DNA from: Poa pratensis
Lineage: Eukaryota > Streptophyta > Magnoliopsida > Poales > Poaceae
DNA: 64,000 nt
Assembly: GCA_947311845.1 (NCBI GenBank)
Contig: CAMZMU010000063.1
Span: 116,452,553 to 116,516,552 of the forward strand
Direction of reading: 5' to 3'
The notes below the pieces were generated by a model. The model was given only the letters and a program-made list of their open reading frames with translations, had not been told where the DNA came from and ran no database searches. Position 1 is the first letter of the stretch. Each line of letters starts with the position of its first letter. Below, in pieces: positions 1 to 9,359 of this stretch. The translations under genes were made by a program, and so were the position numbers.

Positions 1-540
1 TAGCATGGACAAAAAGGAAGAGTTTCTTGAATTGCAAACCTCCTTGACGGCTTTGATTTTTTTATGCTTTTATATTCTCTCAATTTCTTAAGTTGTGGCA
101 GAAGAAAAGCCTATCTCTATGGGGATTTTCAAACAACCCTGTAAAGTTAGCCGGAAAGAACTTGGTTAATAGCATATCCAGTGTTTTAGCTTTTGGCTTC
201 TAGAAGCAGATAAACTAAAATATTCACATCAGCACTTTACCTATATAAGAAGAATGATTGGTGTAGATTACTTGTTCAAAACGGCAGTTTAATCATGAAT
301 ACTGCTTTGCTCAAATGACGGTGATAGAATTGATGACGTTCATGAACATTTTGAGCAGGGGAAACTCCTTTGGATTGTGCTCCACCCATGCTGCAGTACA
401 AAATGCGCCAGAGGATGGAAGAGCTTGCGGCGTCACAAATGGCTGAGTGAGGGAGATAGCATTTGAGCTTTTCTGCTAGCTGCTCCCTTAACGATGGTTT
501 CGCTCTGAACTATGAATGCACCATTTGACAACTGAAAATT
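1..540. other. Intergenic, no gene recognised
   Basis: I see no convincing coding sequence, splice structure or repeat boundary here. The sequence is mixed and moderately AT-rich. Confidence 0.5.
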
Positions 541-1028
541 CTTGCTGGGGATTCAGTTCGGGATCGCACCATGCATCATGTATCCATGTTCGAATGCCAC
601 AGGCGGCTATTTTTTCGCCCCTGAATAAGTTATTCTGCCCAGTCTCACATTTTTCTCATGTATTTTTGTATGGACACCCCAGATCCCATGTATACTACTT
701 TCTCTGTCCCATAATATATGATGTTATTACAACCAATATACGTGTCAAACTGATTTTAACAAGTATTTTCATATGCTAGACGACTCTTTTGATGTCATGA
801 AAATTGAATAATTATTTTAGTAAATTTTCGGCACGCGTGATTGAAATAGATTTTCTAGGGAAAGTGAGAGGCGGCTGAGGCTTAGTCCATGATTTCTGAA
901 ATGTCACAGTTTCTGTTCTGCATTGTAGTAGTTGCATTGGTTTGGAGAGAAACTATAGTATTTCAGCCTCCTGTGTGGCTGTGTCCTGTCCCTGTCACCT
1001 CGCACCCCTGGTTGTGCTACCTACCGAC
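541..1028. repeat. Copy A of a local segmental duplication
   Basis: Positions 541-984 align with 5589-6308, and about 1006-1028 aligns with about 8780-8802. Shared landmarks are 'cgcccctgaataagttatt', 'cccatgtatactact' and 'ggtttggagagaaact', in the same order and orientation. Copy A lacks the MITE and the 2.4 kb element found in copy B, so it approximates the pre-insertion state. No gene is recognised in it. Confidence 0.8.
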
Positions 1029-1422
1029 CTGGTGGCGTGAGCGCTCATCAGCGCCGCCGCAGCAACACGCACAGATTTTTTTCATGACACCCCGCGCCGC
1101 CGGAAATATCTGTCGTGCGTGGTCTTATCTCATCTCTTCCCCAATCTCGTCTCTGACATAGCTTCATCCTGATGTTTTTTTTGTTGGAAAGCAGACGCAG
1201 CTTCATTCTGCTAACTGCCACCACGGATAGCGCCATAGCGGCCACTGAACTCATTGGCGAACGCGACAGCTGATAACGATGATGACTCGGATGAATCATC
1301 ATGGATACAAATGGATATATAGCACTCGATCGCCTCGTAAAATAATCACCGAAACAAAGTGACTGCAAACACAACAAAGGGATCAAAAGATGGCATAGAA
1401 TACTCAACATACGATTATAAAC

Positions 1423-2050
1423 ATGTTGCGTATAATTTTTAGTTAAATTTGAATTTTATAAGATTTGACCAATTTTATCGAAAAGGTTATAAATATCTAC
1501 ATTACCAAATGCATACATACTATGAAATCATATTTTATGGCGATTCTAATAATATCAAACTGGTATGTATATGATGATTTTTACGGAAAAAATCATTTTG
1601 CTCCCAGTGCCTCTCTCTCTATATATATTTTTTAAAAATATATTTACAAGTTTTACAAAATATGGATATAGTCAGTGATGCATCATACAAGCATGTAATA
1701 TCACGGTGTTATTTTTTGTATTATAGGCTATACAAAGTGATAGAATTTTGTATATTTTAGAGATTTGAAAGTGTTATACTTAGATCTACATATTTGTCAT
1801 TTTTATGTAGATCTACATATAAAATATTTACAGTTGGGATTTTGCACGGTGGTGGAACCGTGGAATACATCATTGAAAACAAGCAGTATTTTTTCCAGAT
1901 TTTTGAAAACTTATAAATAAGTTTTTTGATTTCTTTATCAGTATAGTGAGTACTGAAACTCGAGAGTCAAAATCTCCACTCATATTTTCATCCATATTCT
2001 TAGTCAAACCTTATAAGGTTTGATTTTAATTAAATAATTATACGCAACAT
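1423..2050. repeat. Stowaway-like MITE split by a second repeat
   Basis: The ends are inverted repeats. The left end reads atgttgcgtataat followed by an AT-rich stretch and tataagatttgacc; the right end is its reverse complement near 2000-2050. The left half (1465-1580) resembles the body of grass Stowaway elements. A stretch of roughly 400 bp (1590-1985) interrupts the middle and belongs to a dispersed repeat also seen near 27220-27400 and 38770-39140. I could not define a clean target-site duplication. Confidence 0.5.
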
Positions 2051-2214
2051 ATTTTGGACATAAGGAAATACATTAAAAATTGTTAGGACACAAGGCACGA
2101 CGTCACGTCAGCTACCAGCCATCCAAACCCAAACCTTATTATAATCGACCAGAAAATATCGTGCCTCTACCGCACACGTACATAACTGCACTGTTTCAGC
2201 ATCGTGGTGTCCGG

Positions 2215-2223
2215 AAAATATCT
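2215..2223 (+). promoter_or_regulatory. Evening element AAAATATCT
   Basis: This is an exact match to the evening element, the binding site of CCA1/LHY/RVE clock MYB factors. It lies about 220 bp upstream of the start codon of the COR27-like gene. A related AAAATATC core lies at 2153-2160. Confidence 0.6.
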
Positions 2224-2337
2224 TAGCAGCAGCCAGCAATGACGTCGAACCACCCGGAATCAGAACAACAAAGAGGCCACGCGGTAGGCGGCGCGGCGAG
2301 ACCCACCTGCCGCACGCGCGCGCGCGTGACAAGTTCT

Positions 2338-2346
2338 AGATATTTT
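2338..2346 (-). promoter_or_regulatory. Evening element, reverse orientation
   Basis: The plus strand reads AGATATTTT, the exact reverse complement of the evening element. It sits one base from the G-box at 2348-2355 and about 100 bp upstream of the start codon of the COR27-like gene. Confidence 0.6.
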
Positions 2347-2347
2347 A

Positions 2348-2355
2348 CCACGTGG
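2348..2355. promoter_or_regulatory. G-box palindrome CCACGTGG
   Basis: This is a perfect CACGTG core, the site bound by bZIP and bHLH factors such as HY5 and PIFs. It lies next to a reverse evening element and about 90 bp before the start codon of the COR27-like gene. Confidence 0.6.
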
Positions 2356-2373
2356 AAAAGCGACGCCAACGAG

Positions 2374-2381
2374 GATAAAAG
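2374..2381 (+). promoter_or_regulatory. Candidate TATA box (gataaaag)
   Basis: A TATA-like element lies about 65 bp upstream of the ATG at 2445, downstream of the G-box and evening elements. It is a weak match and is assigned by position. Confidence 0.4.
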
Positions 2382-2444
2382 ATCGGTCCGTCGGAGCAGC
2401 ACGCGCTAGTCGAGTCGAGTGGAAGAAGGCAAGGCTAGTTGACG

Positions 2445-3651
2445 ATGGAGGCGAAGGCGCACGCTGATCCGCGGGAGCTCGCGCGCTTGCCGGTAAATGC
2501 TCTCTTCTTCTTCGTCTTCCTCCCGGTATACCAGAAGATCGACCTGTTTGTTTGTTGTGTAGGCCTAATGCGAATTCACATGTTAATTCTGGCCAAGCAT
2601 GTCTAGATTCTAGCCCACCAGTGTTTAGATGGTTTGATCTCTGAACAATGATTCCTGAAGTTCTTTCTTCCCTCTGGCAGGAAGTTCTGGCGATATGCTC
2701 TTCTGCTGGATGGACGGATCAGAAGCACACGCTCTACCTAAGCTTATTGCAGGAATCCTTCGTGAACCAGTTACACGATGGCGAAATCAGCTTCAAGGGA
2801 CTCTTCAGTCGCTCCCCAAGACGACCTTCTAGACCCAAGCAATCGTCCAAGGTTGACAGAGCAATGTTCCGCAGAAAGGTTGAGCAGACCAGACCACCTT
2901 GCCGTTGTGAGCATCAGGAAGATGGAGGAATCCATTCTACGGACGATGATGTGTCAACCACTGACACTGAGACGGTGCAAGAACCCAGCAGCTCCCAATC
3001 AAGTGCGACGAGCCCTGGGCAGTCTTCCACGAGCCGTTTTGGCAAGCGCAAGCATTCCCCTTCTAGGACTGCAGGTACGTTGAAGATATTTGTGCCGACA
3101 GTCAAGAGATTTTTTTGGTACTAGTACTAGATTTCGAGCACTTGAAGCTAGTCAATTTTATACGGAGTAGATTCTTACAAGAGAAACCACTCGTGCATTT
3201 CCTCAGAGGGTTCAGATCAGAATTTCACTGACGAGGACGTCGAGGATAGGAAAGGAAGCGGAGAATCAAGAAGACGTCGTTGCAACAAGAGACCGAAGTC
3301 TGCTGACGAAACGATGGATGATCAAGCGAGAGACAGGTTCAGATCATCTTCTTTCTACTGTAGCTGGCCAAACATTTTTTGTTTTGTTGAGTAGTTGGTC
3401 TTAACTTCTTCACATCAATTTGTTTTCAGGCGTTGCATCCAGGAAGGCAGAACTACAGCAAGTGGGCTGCCTCAGTGCAGGAGAAGAGGGCACGGATGGC
3501 GGCCGTGACGGCTCAGCGGAAGTGGATGTCGGAATGCTTGATGCAGGGCCTGGTCATCCTCGTGCAAAGGTCATGGCCCGAAAGGATAATTCACATCCAT
3601 GGAATAATGCTGACTAACAATACGTACGTGCTCAGTGCTCACCCGCCATGA
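2445..3651 (+). CDS. COR27-like: COR27/COR28-like cold- and clock-regulated protein
   Basis: In Arabidopsis, COR27 and COR28 are small nuclear proteins linking cold response, the circadian clock and photomorphogenesis. Proposed exons are 2445-2492, 2681-3074, 3207-3336 and 3430 onward, with GT-AG introns. Exon 2 carries the family signature (GWTDQKHTLYL then SFVNQL), and exon 3 carries EGSDQNFTDED followed by a basic stretch and ADETMDDQ, which corresponds to the SDQNF...DQVVP region of the family. The first ATG lies below a TATA-like box and opens a 16-residue exon that joins exon 2 in frame. The last exon is uncertain. With the obvious splice sites, the frame after exon 3 gives about 25 residues and a stop near 3507. 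Another frame stays open to 3651 and reads RQNYSKWAASVQEKRARM. Promoter elements fit evening and light regulation. A second, broken 3' copy lies at 24956-26850. Confidence 0.7.
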
Positions 3652-3932
3652 GCTCTAGATTCCTTTTTGGATGTCCCCAATTTTCCAGTAGAATATCTAT
3701 ATTCAGAACATCTATATTCTCTTCTATATTTTAATAGTATCCTATAACTACCATTCAACAGTTTAGGTTTTGCAGATGCAACAACATTTTCAGTTAGTAT
3801 CGTCACTTGTTCCCCAATTGGGCTATAATCTTGTGTGTCACCCCAATTCATGTCACCGGAATCCATATTCATCATGTCTAGAAAAGATCTATCGCTCTGC
3901 ATCTGTGAGTTGTTCATCCTTGAATTGTCCAT
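3639..3932 (-). pseudogene. N-terminus of Harbinger-type ORF1 (Myb/trihelix-like helper), truncated
   Basis: The reading frame starts MDNSRMNNSQ, directly after a tttttttag splice acceptor, and runs through an Asp/Met/Ser-rich stretch (residues 18-40). The start resembles the N-termini of grass Harbinger ORF1 proteins, which act with the DDE transposase as DNA-binding partners. Homology is lost after about residue 55, where the frame runs into AT-rich sequence and then host sequence. No Myb-like domain is present, so the copy cannot be functional. The assignment rests on resemblance of the N-terminus and on the 5' UTR intron structure. Confidence 0.4.
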
Positions 3933-4690
3933 CTAAAAAAACAACATCATAATTTAGTACACACTTCAATAGCAACGCAGTAAAGGAATCAAGCAGCAAC
4001 GCAAGCAGCAAACTTCAGTAGCAACGCAGTAGCAACACAGTACAGGAATCGACCAACAGCACGCACAAGCAGCAGACAAGCAGCACGCACGCACAAGCAG
4101 CAGCACGAATCCCTCTCGGCACGACCAGCACGCACGCACGCACGCAGCTCACTTGCCGGCGACCACGCGCTACCTCGCCGGCCGCCGCCCTCTCCTTCTG
4201 CCAAACCCTAATCCCCAGCTCCACCCCGAGCTCCCTTGCCGGCCGCCGCCCTCTCCTCTTCCCAGCACCACCCCCAGCTCGCCGGCCGCCGCCCTCTCCT
4301 CTTCCTGGATCAAATCCGGCCGCCGCCCTCTCCTCTGCCTGGATCGAATCCGGCGGCGCGACCCAAGCTGCCTGGATCGATTCCGGCGGCGCCCCCATCC
4401 AATTCTTGTGTCAAATCGAAAAAAGGGGCAGAAATTACCTCGGGACGACGAGTCAGGGGAGTCGCACCGGAGTTTTCCTCGTCGCCTGCAACCTCCGGAT
4501 GCGCGCGGGACGCGAGCGAGCAGCAGTTGGTGTGGATGGTCCTGGCTTCGTCCCCCTAGATGTGGATGATGCATCCGGGACCTAGGAGGACATCTATCGA
4601 TAGATGACCGTATAGATGGGCTGATGGAGACCTTTTTTGGGCCTCGGTCCTCTATATTTGGTTTAGATGTCCATGTATAGGAGCTGCTGG
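3657..4690 (-). mobile_element. Truncated PIF/Harbinger-type element
   Basis: This block interrupts sequence that is contiguous in the second COR27-like copy ('gagctctaga' then 'caagactccag'). The right edge, read on the minus strand, starts GAGCATCTCCAGCAGCTCC, a terminus type common in grass DNA elements. The left edge has no matching inverted repeat, so the element is probably truncated. Inside, on the minus strand, are a GC-rich leader, a donor near 4434, a long intron and an acceptor just before an ATG at 3932. This is the layout of a Harbinger ORF1 gene. Confidence 0.5.
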
Positions 4691-4734
4691 AGATGCTCTC
4701 AAGACTCCAGTGACACACATCGATCAAGTCAATA

Positions 4735-5588
4735 CCCCCGACTTCGAAAAAAATATGTAGAATTAGATTTTTTTTTTTTTACGAACTAGTGAGATAGTTC
4801 ATCAGATTACCCATAGAGGGTATGTTGCTTTTACCGTTTTACCGTACCCTTGGCACGCTAAAACAATGTGCTGGAGTACCACACAGATCTGGCCCTATGT
4901 GATGGGAGCATTTTAGGCTCTTTAGCGTGTCATTCTGACCCGGGAGGACACGATCGAGTTTACGTTTTTTTCTCTCTAAATCAGATAAACTCATATAGTG
5001 TTGCGACTCATGTGGCGTGATCATATGGCCATTTGAAACTGTTCAGGCGGCCAAAACAGGCCAATAAACCAACTATCCATTAGGTTACGACTCAGTGTCA
5101 TTTTGGAATTTGCACATGGTGGATGGGATCTTAAACCCTCTCAGCCATTCACCACAAGGTGGAGTGACATGAAAATATCCGAGGATAGGCTCCACTGTAA
5201 AAGAAAGAAAGAAGACCAATAGAGAAAGGATGAGAAAAAGTTGAAGGAACAACTTGAGATCGGGCACCGGGTACTGGGTGTTCCTCACAAGGCTGTGAAG
5301 TTCTGATCTATTATCTCGTCTCTTTTAAGCAGTGGTTTCACAATCTTTGGTGAGACAATATAACCCGTTGCACCGCTGGCGCAAGATGGTTTTGAGGCAG
5401 AATTGGAGAATACCTGTTTTGTTAACCACTTTCCAATCTTCAAACTAACAGGCTAATCAAGAATCTCATACATATAATAGGCCGTGTGATAATAACCTAA
5501 TATGTTTTTCACCGAGAAGATCTGAATCGACATTCTCGGGAAGAATTTTCTATTGTATGCAGCAGGAGCTGAAGATGTGATATATATA
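4735..5588. other. Intergenic, no gene recognised
   Basis: The stretch contains a run of T residues near 4770-4781 and only short open frames without family resemblance. I cannot assign it. Confidence 0.4.
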
Positions 5589-6308
5589 AGACTTGCTGGG
5601 ATTCAGTTAGGGATCGCACCATCATGTATCAATGTTCCAATGCCAAAGACGACTATTTTTTCGCCCCTGAATAAGTTATTTTTTCCAGTTTTCACATTTT
5701 CCTCGTGTATTTATGTATGGACACCCAGATCCCATGTATACTACTCCCTCCGTCCCATAATATAAGATGTCGTCAAACTGATTTTAACCAGTAATTTCGT
5801 ATGCAAGACCACTCTTTTTTATGTGAACATGCAAGCGAAAACACATAGTATACTACAAGAAAATTTGTATTACGGAAATTGAAAAAAAAATACTCTCTCC
5901 ATTCCTGAATGTAAGTCATATAATTTTCTGCACGAATATTAAAATATGGATACTTGGCATACGGTGGACTCATTTATTTCTGAAGAAAACCGAAGAGAGG
6001 AGTCCCTAATAGCCACCGAATGATAACTATACGTAAAATCCCTCCATTCGAGAATGGAACTCATTTTTGGATGGGTAAAATCGTCCATAAATCACAATAA
6101 ACCTTATATTTTGGATTTTTTTTTGTAAAAACTATACGCCTTACATTCAGAAACAGAGAGAATATATTTTATTAAAATTTCCAAACGATATATTGAAATA
6201 GATTCGCCAGGGAAAGTGAGGCTGAGTCCATGTCTTCTGAAATGTAACAGTATCTGTTTCTCATTCTAGTAGTCGCATTGGTTTGGAGAGAAACTGTGGG
6301 CTTTCAGC
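5589..6308. repeat. Copy B of the local duplication, left part
   Basis: Homologous to 541-984. It is interrupted by a Stowaway MITE at 5893-6160 and ends at the target-site duplication of the element at 6309-8750. The homology resumes after that element at about 8759 and ends near 8802, where an LTR fragment begins. Confidence 0.8.
5893..6160. mobile_element. Stowaway (Tc1/mariner) MITE
   Basis: The ends are imperfect inverted repeats: ctctctccattcctgaatgtaa on the left, and its counterpart near 6139-6160 reading ttacattcagaaacagagag. The left end follows a TA dinucleotide, the expected target site, and another TA lies just beyond the right end. The corresponding place in copy A (about 800-815) lacks the insert. 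Confidence 0.75.
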
Positions 6309-6399
6309 TCAGGATGTAAGTAGCGGGTCCAACGGACGATGTGGACATAGCCGCTTTGCCCACATATCAGTTAAGTAGATTCTGTGGCAGCCGCTTAAG

Positions 6400-6860
6400 T
6401 TCACTTGTGCGTTTAAATGGCGCCGCGACGGGCTCTCTCGCGAGTCGCGGCTGACGCGCCGGCCCATTCTCTCGTGCGCGACCAATTGCTGCTAATGCTC
6501 CTCTGCGATTCTCGAGTACCGTGCATGAACACGCACACACGAACAGAAAGAGTCGTTGAAGTAGCAAATGCGTATCACAAGGCAGCTAGAAACCACCGGG
6601 GCCCAATTCAGCGACGCGGCATTCCGGTGGCAGGAGGCCGACGGGAACCTGACGTCGTCGCCAGAAAGTGCAAGGCGTCGACGAACGCGATCCGCGACAT
6701 CTACGCCCAGGACATGGCAAACACCGTATTCGGCGACATCATCTACATGTTCATGGATCGATCGTCTCTCCCCACCCGGTCCGTCTGGCCAATCGATGAT
6801 TTACCTATTGTAAACAAATTTTGGTGGATTGATTGGTTGCTAGGAGCCTAGGAGGGCTTA
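6400..6860 (+). other. Possible additional captured sequence, unrecognised
   Basis: The sequence between the left TIR and the cullin fragment is GC-rich and open in several frames, with a 144-codon frame at 6417-6851. It could be part of the captured gene or of another gene. I do not recognise any domain, so no function is proposed. Confidence 0.3.
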
Positions 6861-6864
6861 ATCC

Positions 6865-7351
6865 TTGGTCCTCCACAAGCGCAGCGCAGAGCTCTACTCC
6901 GTGGTGGAAGCCGCCATAGCCTCGAAGGTTCAGGGCCACGCCGGGTCACTCGCCGCCGCCCGGGCGGGCGGCGCGCCGTTGCTGCGGGAGCTTCTGGCGA
7001 CGTGGCGCCGGCACACGGCGGCCGTCTCTACTATCAGAGACATCGTGATGTACATGGACCGGATGTTCGTCGCGGCCACCGGCAGGACGCCCGTCCGTGT
7101 GATGGGCCTCAGCCTGTGGCGCGAAGGCGTCGTCCGCTCCGAGAAGGTCCGGCCGATGTTGGTCGAGGCGGTGAGGCTGGAGAGGTGACGCCTTGGAGGA
7201 GGAGGAGGGCGCCATGGTGGACATGCCCGGCGCCGGCGACCTGGTGGCCGACGTGGTCGGGATGCTGACGGAGCTTGGCGCCCATGTGCGCCGCGAGTTC
7301 ATGGACACACGCTCACCGTTTACTCTTGACGCGAGAGAGTACCGTGCTTAA
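6865..7351 (+). pseudogene. CUL3-like: Cullin-3-like fragment, frameshifted
   Basis: Cullin-3 is the scaffold of BTB-type ubiquitin ligases. The frame opens with VLHKRSAELYSVVEAA and continues through TIRDIVMYMDRMFV, matching the N-terminal cullin repeat of CUL3 (canonical MVLHKHGEKLY and IRDILMYMDRVYV). The next segment, GLSLWREGVVRS, matches the following helix. The frame stops at 7186-7188. One base shift later it resumes as a stretch containing GAMVDMPGAGDLVADVVGML and ending near TRSPFTLDAREYRA, which corresponds to the next CUL3 helices, and stops at 7349-7351. Only the N-terminal repeat region is present; the cullin homology and neddylation domains are absent. It is probably a captured gene piece rather than a gene. 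Confidence 0.75.
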
Positions 7352-7465
7352 ATATCTCTGATCCTCTGAACTTCATCCATGAACACTGTCTCTTTGTACT
7401 CGAAATTTGTCTGAACCTCTGAACATCCGTCGGACGCTGTAGGCAACGCCGCCGGCGCCGCTGGC

Positions 7466-8727
7466 TTTTTTTTTTTTGAGATTCCTAACCTTTATTCAAA
7501 GATTGTCAAAGTTTACAGGAATATTAAGCCCCTCAGGTGGGGTAGTAGCTAGCCAAACATGCCGCCCTACTTGCAGCGTAGTGCCCAAGCGAGCCAGCTT
7601 GTGAGCCTCCATGTTCGAGGTGCGTCGCTCATGACGAAAGGACACTCTACCTCGCAGCCTTGCCGTCGTCTTGATCTCCTTCAGGATATGGCTGAAAAGG
7701 CACAGGTTTTCACCCTGCAACCCTTGCACCACCTCCATACAGTCCGTTGCCACCACTATGTCTCCCACATACAAATCCGTGGCTAAAGCTAGCGCTTCCC
7801 TGCATGCGAGTGCCTCCAGGCATCCTGGATGGGTAACACCGTGGAACACCACCACAGAAGCACCAAGATACATACCATCATGGGCTCTGCATATCGTGCC
7901 CACCGCTCCTCGGTTCGCTGTTTTGGCGACAGCACCGTCAGCGTTCATCTTGCAAGAGCCCGCCGGTGGAGCAATCCACCGTGAGGCCGGCGGCACCCTG
8001 GCTGTGCCCACCTCCCCTCTTGCTCGCACCGGTTGACCCATCCCTAGGTCGTGTAGGAAAGATTCGACGAACATATGGGTTGTCATGGGGCTCTGGAAGA
8101 TTTCTTCATGTATTACCTTCCGACGCGCGTGCCAGATGGCCCATGCCGTCATCGTCATGCACGTGAACTCCTCATGGTTCATGGATTGCATCATCGAAAA
8201 GAGCCATTGCCGAGCTGAAGGCTCAGACGTGAGGCTGATATGCTCGACGACGATCGGATCCGCAAGCGCCCATACACACCTGGACATGGTACACTCAATT
8301 AAGGAGTGCCGCCACGAATCCTCTTGCCCGCAGATCGTGCAAGCGCTCGTCTCCGCCATGTGTCTGTGATGGCGTACATCACCTGTCGGGAGAGAGCAGA
8401 GAGCCAACCTCCAGAGAAAAATCCGTATCTTCGAGGGGACCTTGCTCTTCCACAGCTTGGACCATAGTTTTCCTTCATCAGCTGAGGACGACGCCCGTCC
8501 CTCGAGCAAGTTTTCCCTTGTCCTCTTCGTAGCGACCAATGCTCTACTATACGTTGATCTAATGGAGAAAATTCCAGTTTTCTCGAAGTGCCAGGCCCAA
8601 CAATCCCTTGATGTCTAGTGCTCAAGGGTATCCCTTTGATTATGTCGACGTCCATGGGAAGGAAAAATTCCTCCAGTTTGGCCACCTGCCAGGAAGCCGT
8701 GGTGACATCGATGTACTCGCTTACCAA
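7466..8727 (-). mobile_element. 5'-truncated LINE (non-LTR retrotransposon) with RNase H domain
   Basis: The element is on the minus strand, with its A-tail seen as a T run at 7466-7477 and its 5' truncation at 8727. Short repeats of cgccgctg at 7456-7463 and 8728-8735 are a plausible target-site duplication. The protein reads VSEYIDVTTASWQ, then WAWHFEKTGIFSIRSTY, then a zinc-knuckle-like RT C-terminus (CTICGQEDSWRHSLIEC). It ends in an RNase H-like domain (MNADGAVAK, EALACREALAL, ATDCMEVVQGL) and a stop at 7496. A frameshift near 8612 separates the first part from the rest. The LINE is nested inside the TIR element. Confidence 0.8.
7496..8539 (-). pseudogene. LINE ORF2 C-terminus: zf-RVT plus RNase H
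   Basis: This 347-residue frame is the longest open piece of the nested LINE. Residues about 20-85 are the zf-RVT region that follows reverse transcriptase, with a C-x2-C...H-x4-C arrangement. Residues about 185-330 form an RNase H type-1-like domain in which the first Asp (MNADGA), a Glu (CLEALACREA) and a second Asp (VATDCMEV) of the catalytic set can be seen. The endonuclease and the RT palm are missing because the element is truncated. No host function is implied. Confidence 0.75.
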
Positions 8728-8802
8728 CGCCGCTGCCGTTTACATCCTGACTTTCAGCCCATTGTCATTGTCACATCAAACCCCTGGTTGTGCTACCTAC
8801 CG

Positions 8803-9359
8803 GAGTGACAGAAACCTGAGGACTCGAACCGGTTAGTTGCACATATGGGAGTAAGAGGACCATGAACTTAAGGTTATGGTTGGGGAAACCTTAATGCATT
8901 GTTAGTATTTACGGATGTTTACTAACAATACAATCATATAGTACTTGTAATCTCAAGTAGTGGAGTGCATGTATATTTAGCCTCTCCCACATAGAAAACT
9001 GTATCGAATACAATGAACCCGATATCTTCACTAATTAATCTTGGACAAAGCCATCACAATTACAACCACTTTTCCACACTCATGGTACTGTTAGTTTATG
9101 GTTACTTAGTGTATTTTATTGCTGCAGCACTAACATTTACTTTATTGTATTTATTATCTCGCAAAGCTATCACTCATACACCCGTACTATTACTCTAGTA
9201 TTATTTGCTAGATAAAGTAAGCGTTTAGTGTGCGTAGAGTTGTATCAGTGGTTGATAGAACTTGAGAGATTACTTATCCTACCTTTAGCTCCTCGTTGGG
9301 TTCGACACTCTTACTTATCTAAAAGGCTACATGCGATCCCCTATACTTGTGGGTTATCA
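8803..9359 (-). mobile_element. LTR fragment, minus orientation
   Basis: Read on the minus strand, this begins at 9359 with TGATAACCCACAAGTATAGG and continues with the 'gtgtcgaacccaacgagga' stretch. This is the same LTR type as the element at 50597-61327 but clearly diverged. It is cut at about 8803, where host duplication sequence begins. No internal domain is attached. Confidence 0.65.

Larger units (their letters stand above)
6309..8750. mobile_element. TIR element carrying a captured cullin-3 fragment
   Basis: The element has perfect 11-bp terminal inverted repeats (TCAGGATGTAA at 6309; its complement ends at 8750). It is flanked by an 8-bp target-site duplication CTTTCAGC at 6301-6308 and 8751-8758. 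The duplicated locus at 541-1028 serves as an empty site. After removing a nested LINE (7466-8727), the element was about 1.2 kb and holds a cullin-3-like gene fragment but no transposase, as in Pack-type non-autonomous elements. The 8-bp duplication suggests the hAT superfamily, although the TIR sequence itself is not one I recognise. Confidence 0.75.

Noticed and set aside
4015..4727. Overlapping Pro/Arg-rich open frames on both strands
   Set aside because: They come from GC-rich 'ccggccgccgccctctcc' repeats in a transposon leader and intron; no frame has family resemblance or a codon pattern.
7496..8727. RNase H-like host gene
   Set aside because: The preceding zf-RVT region, the T-run tail and the short flanking duplications show it is the end of a LINE.
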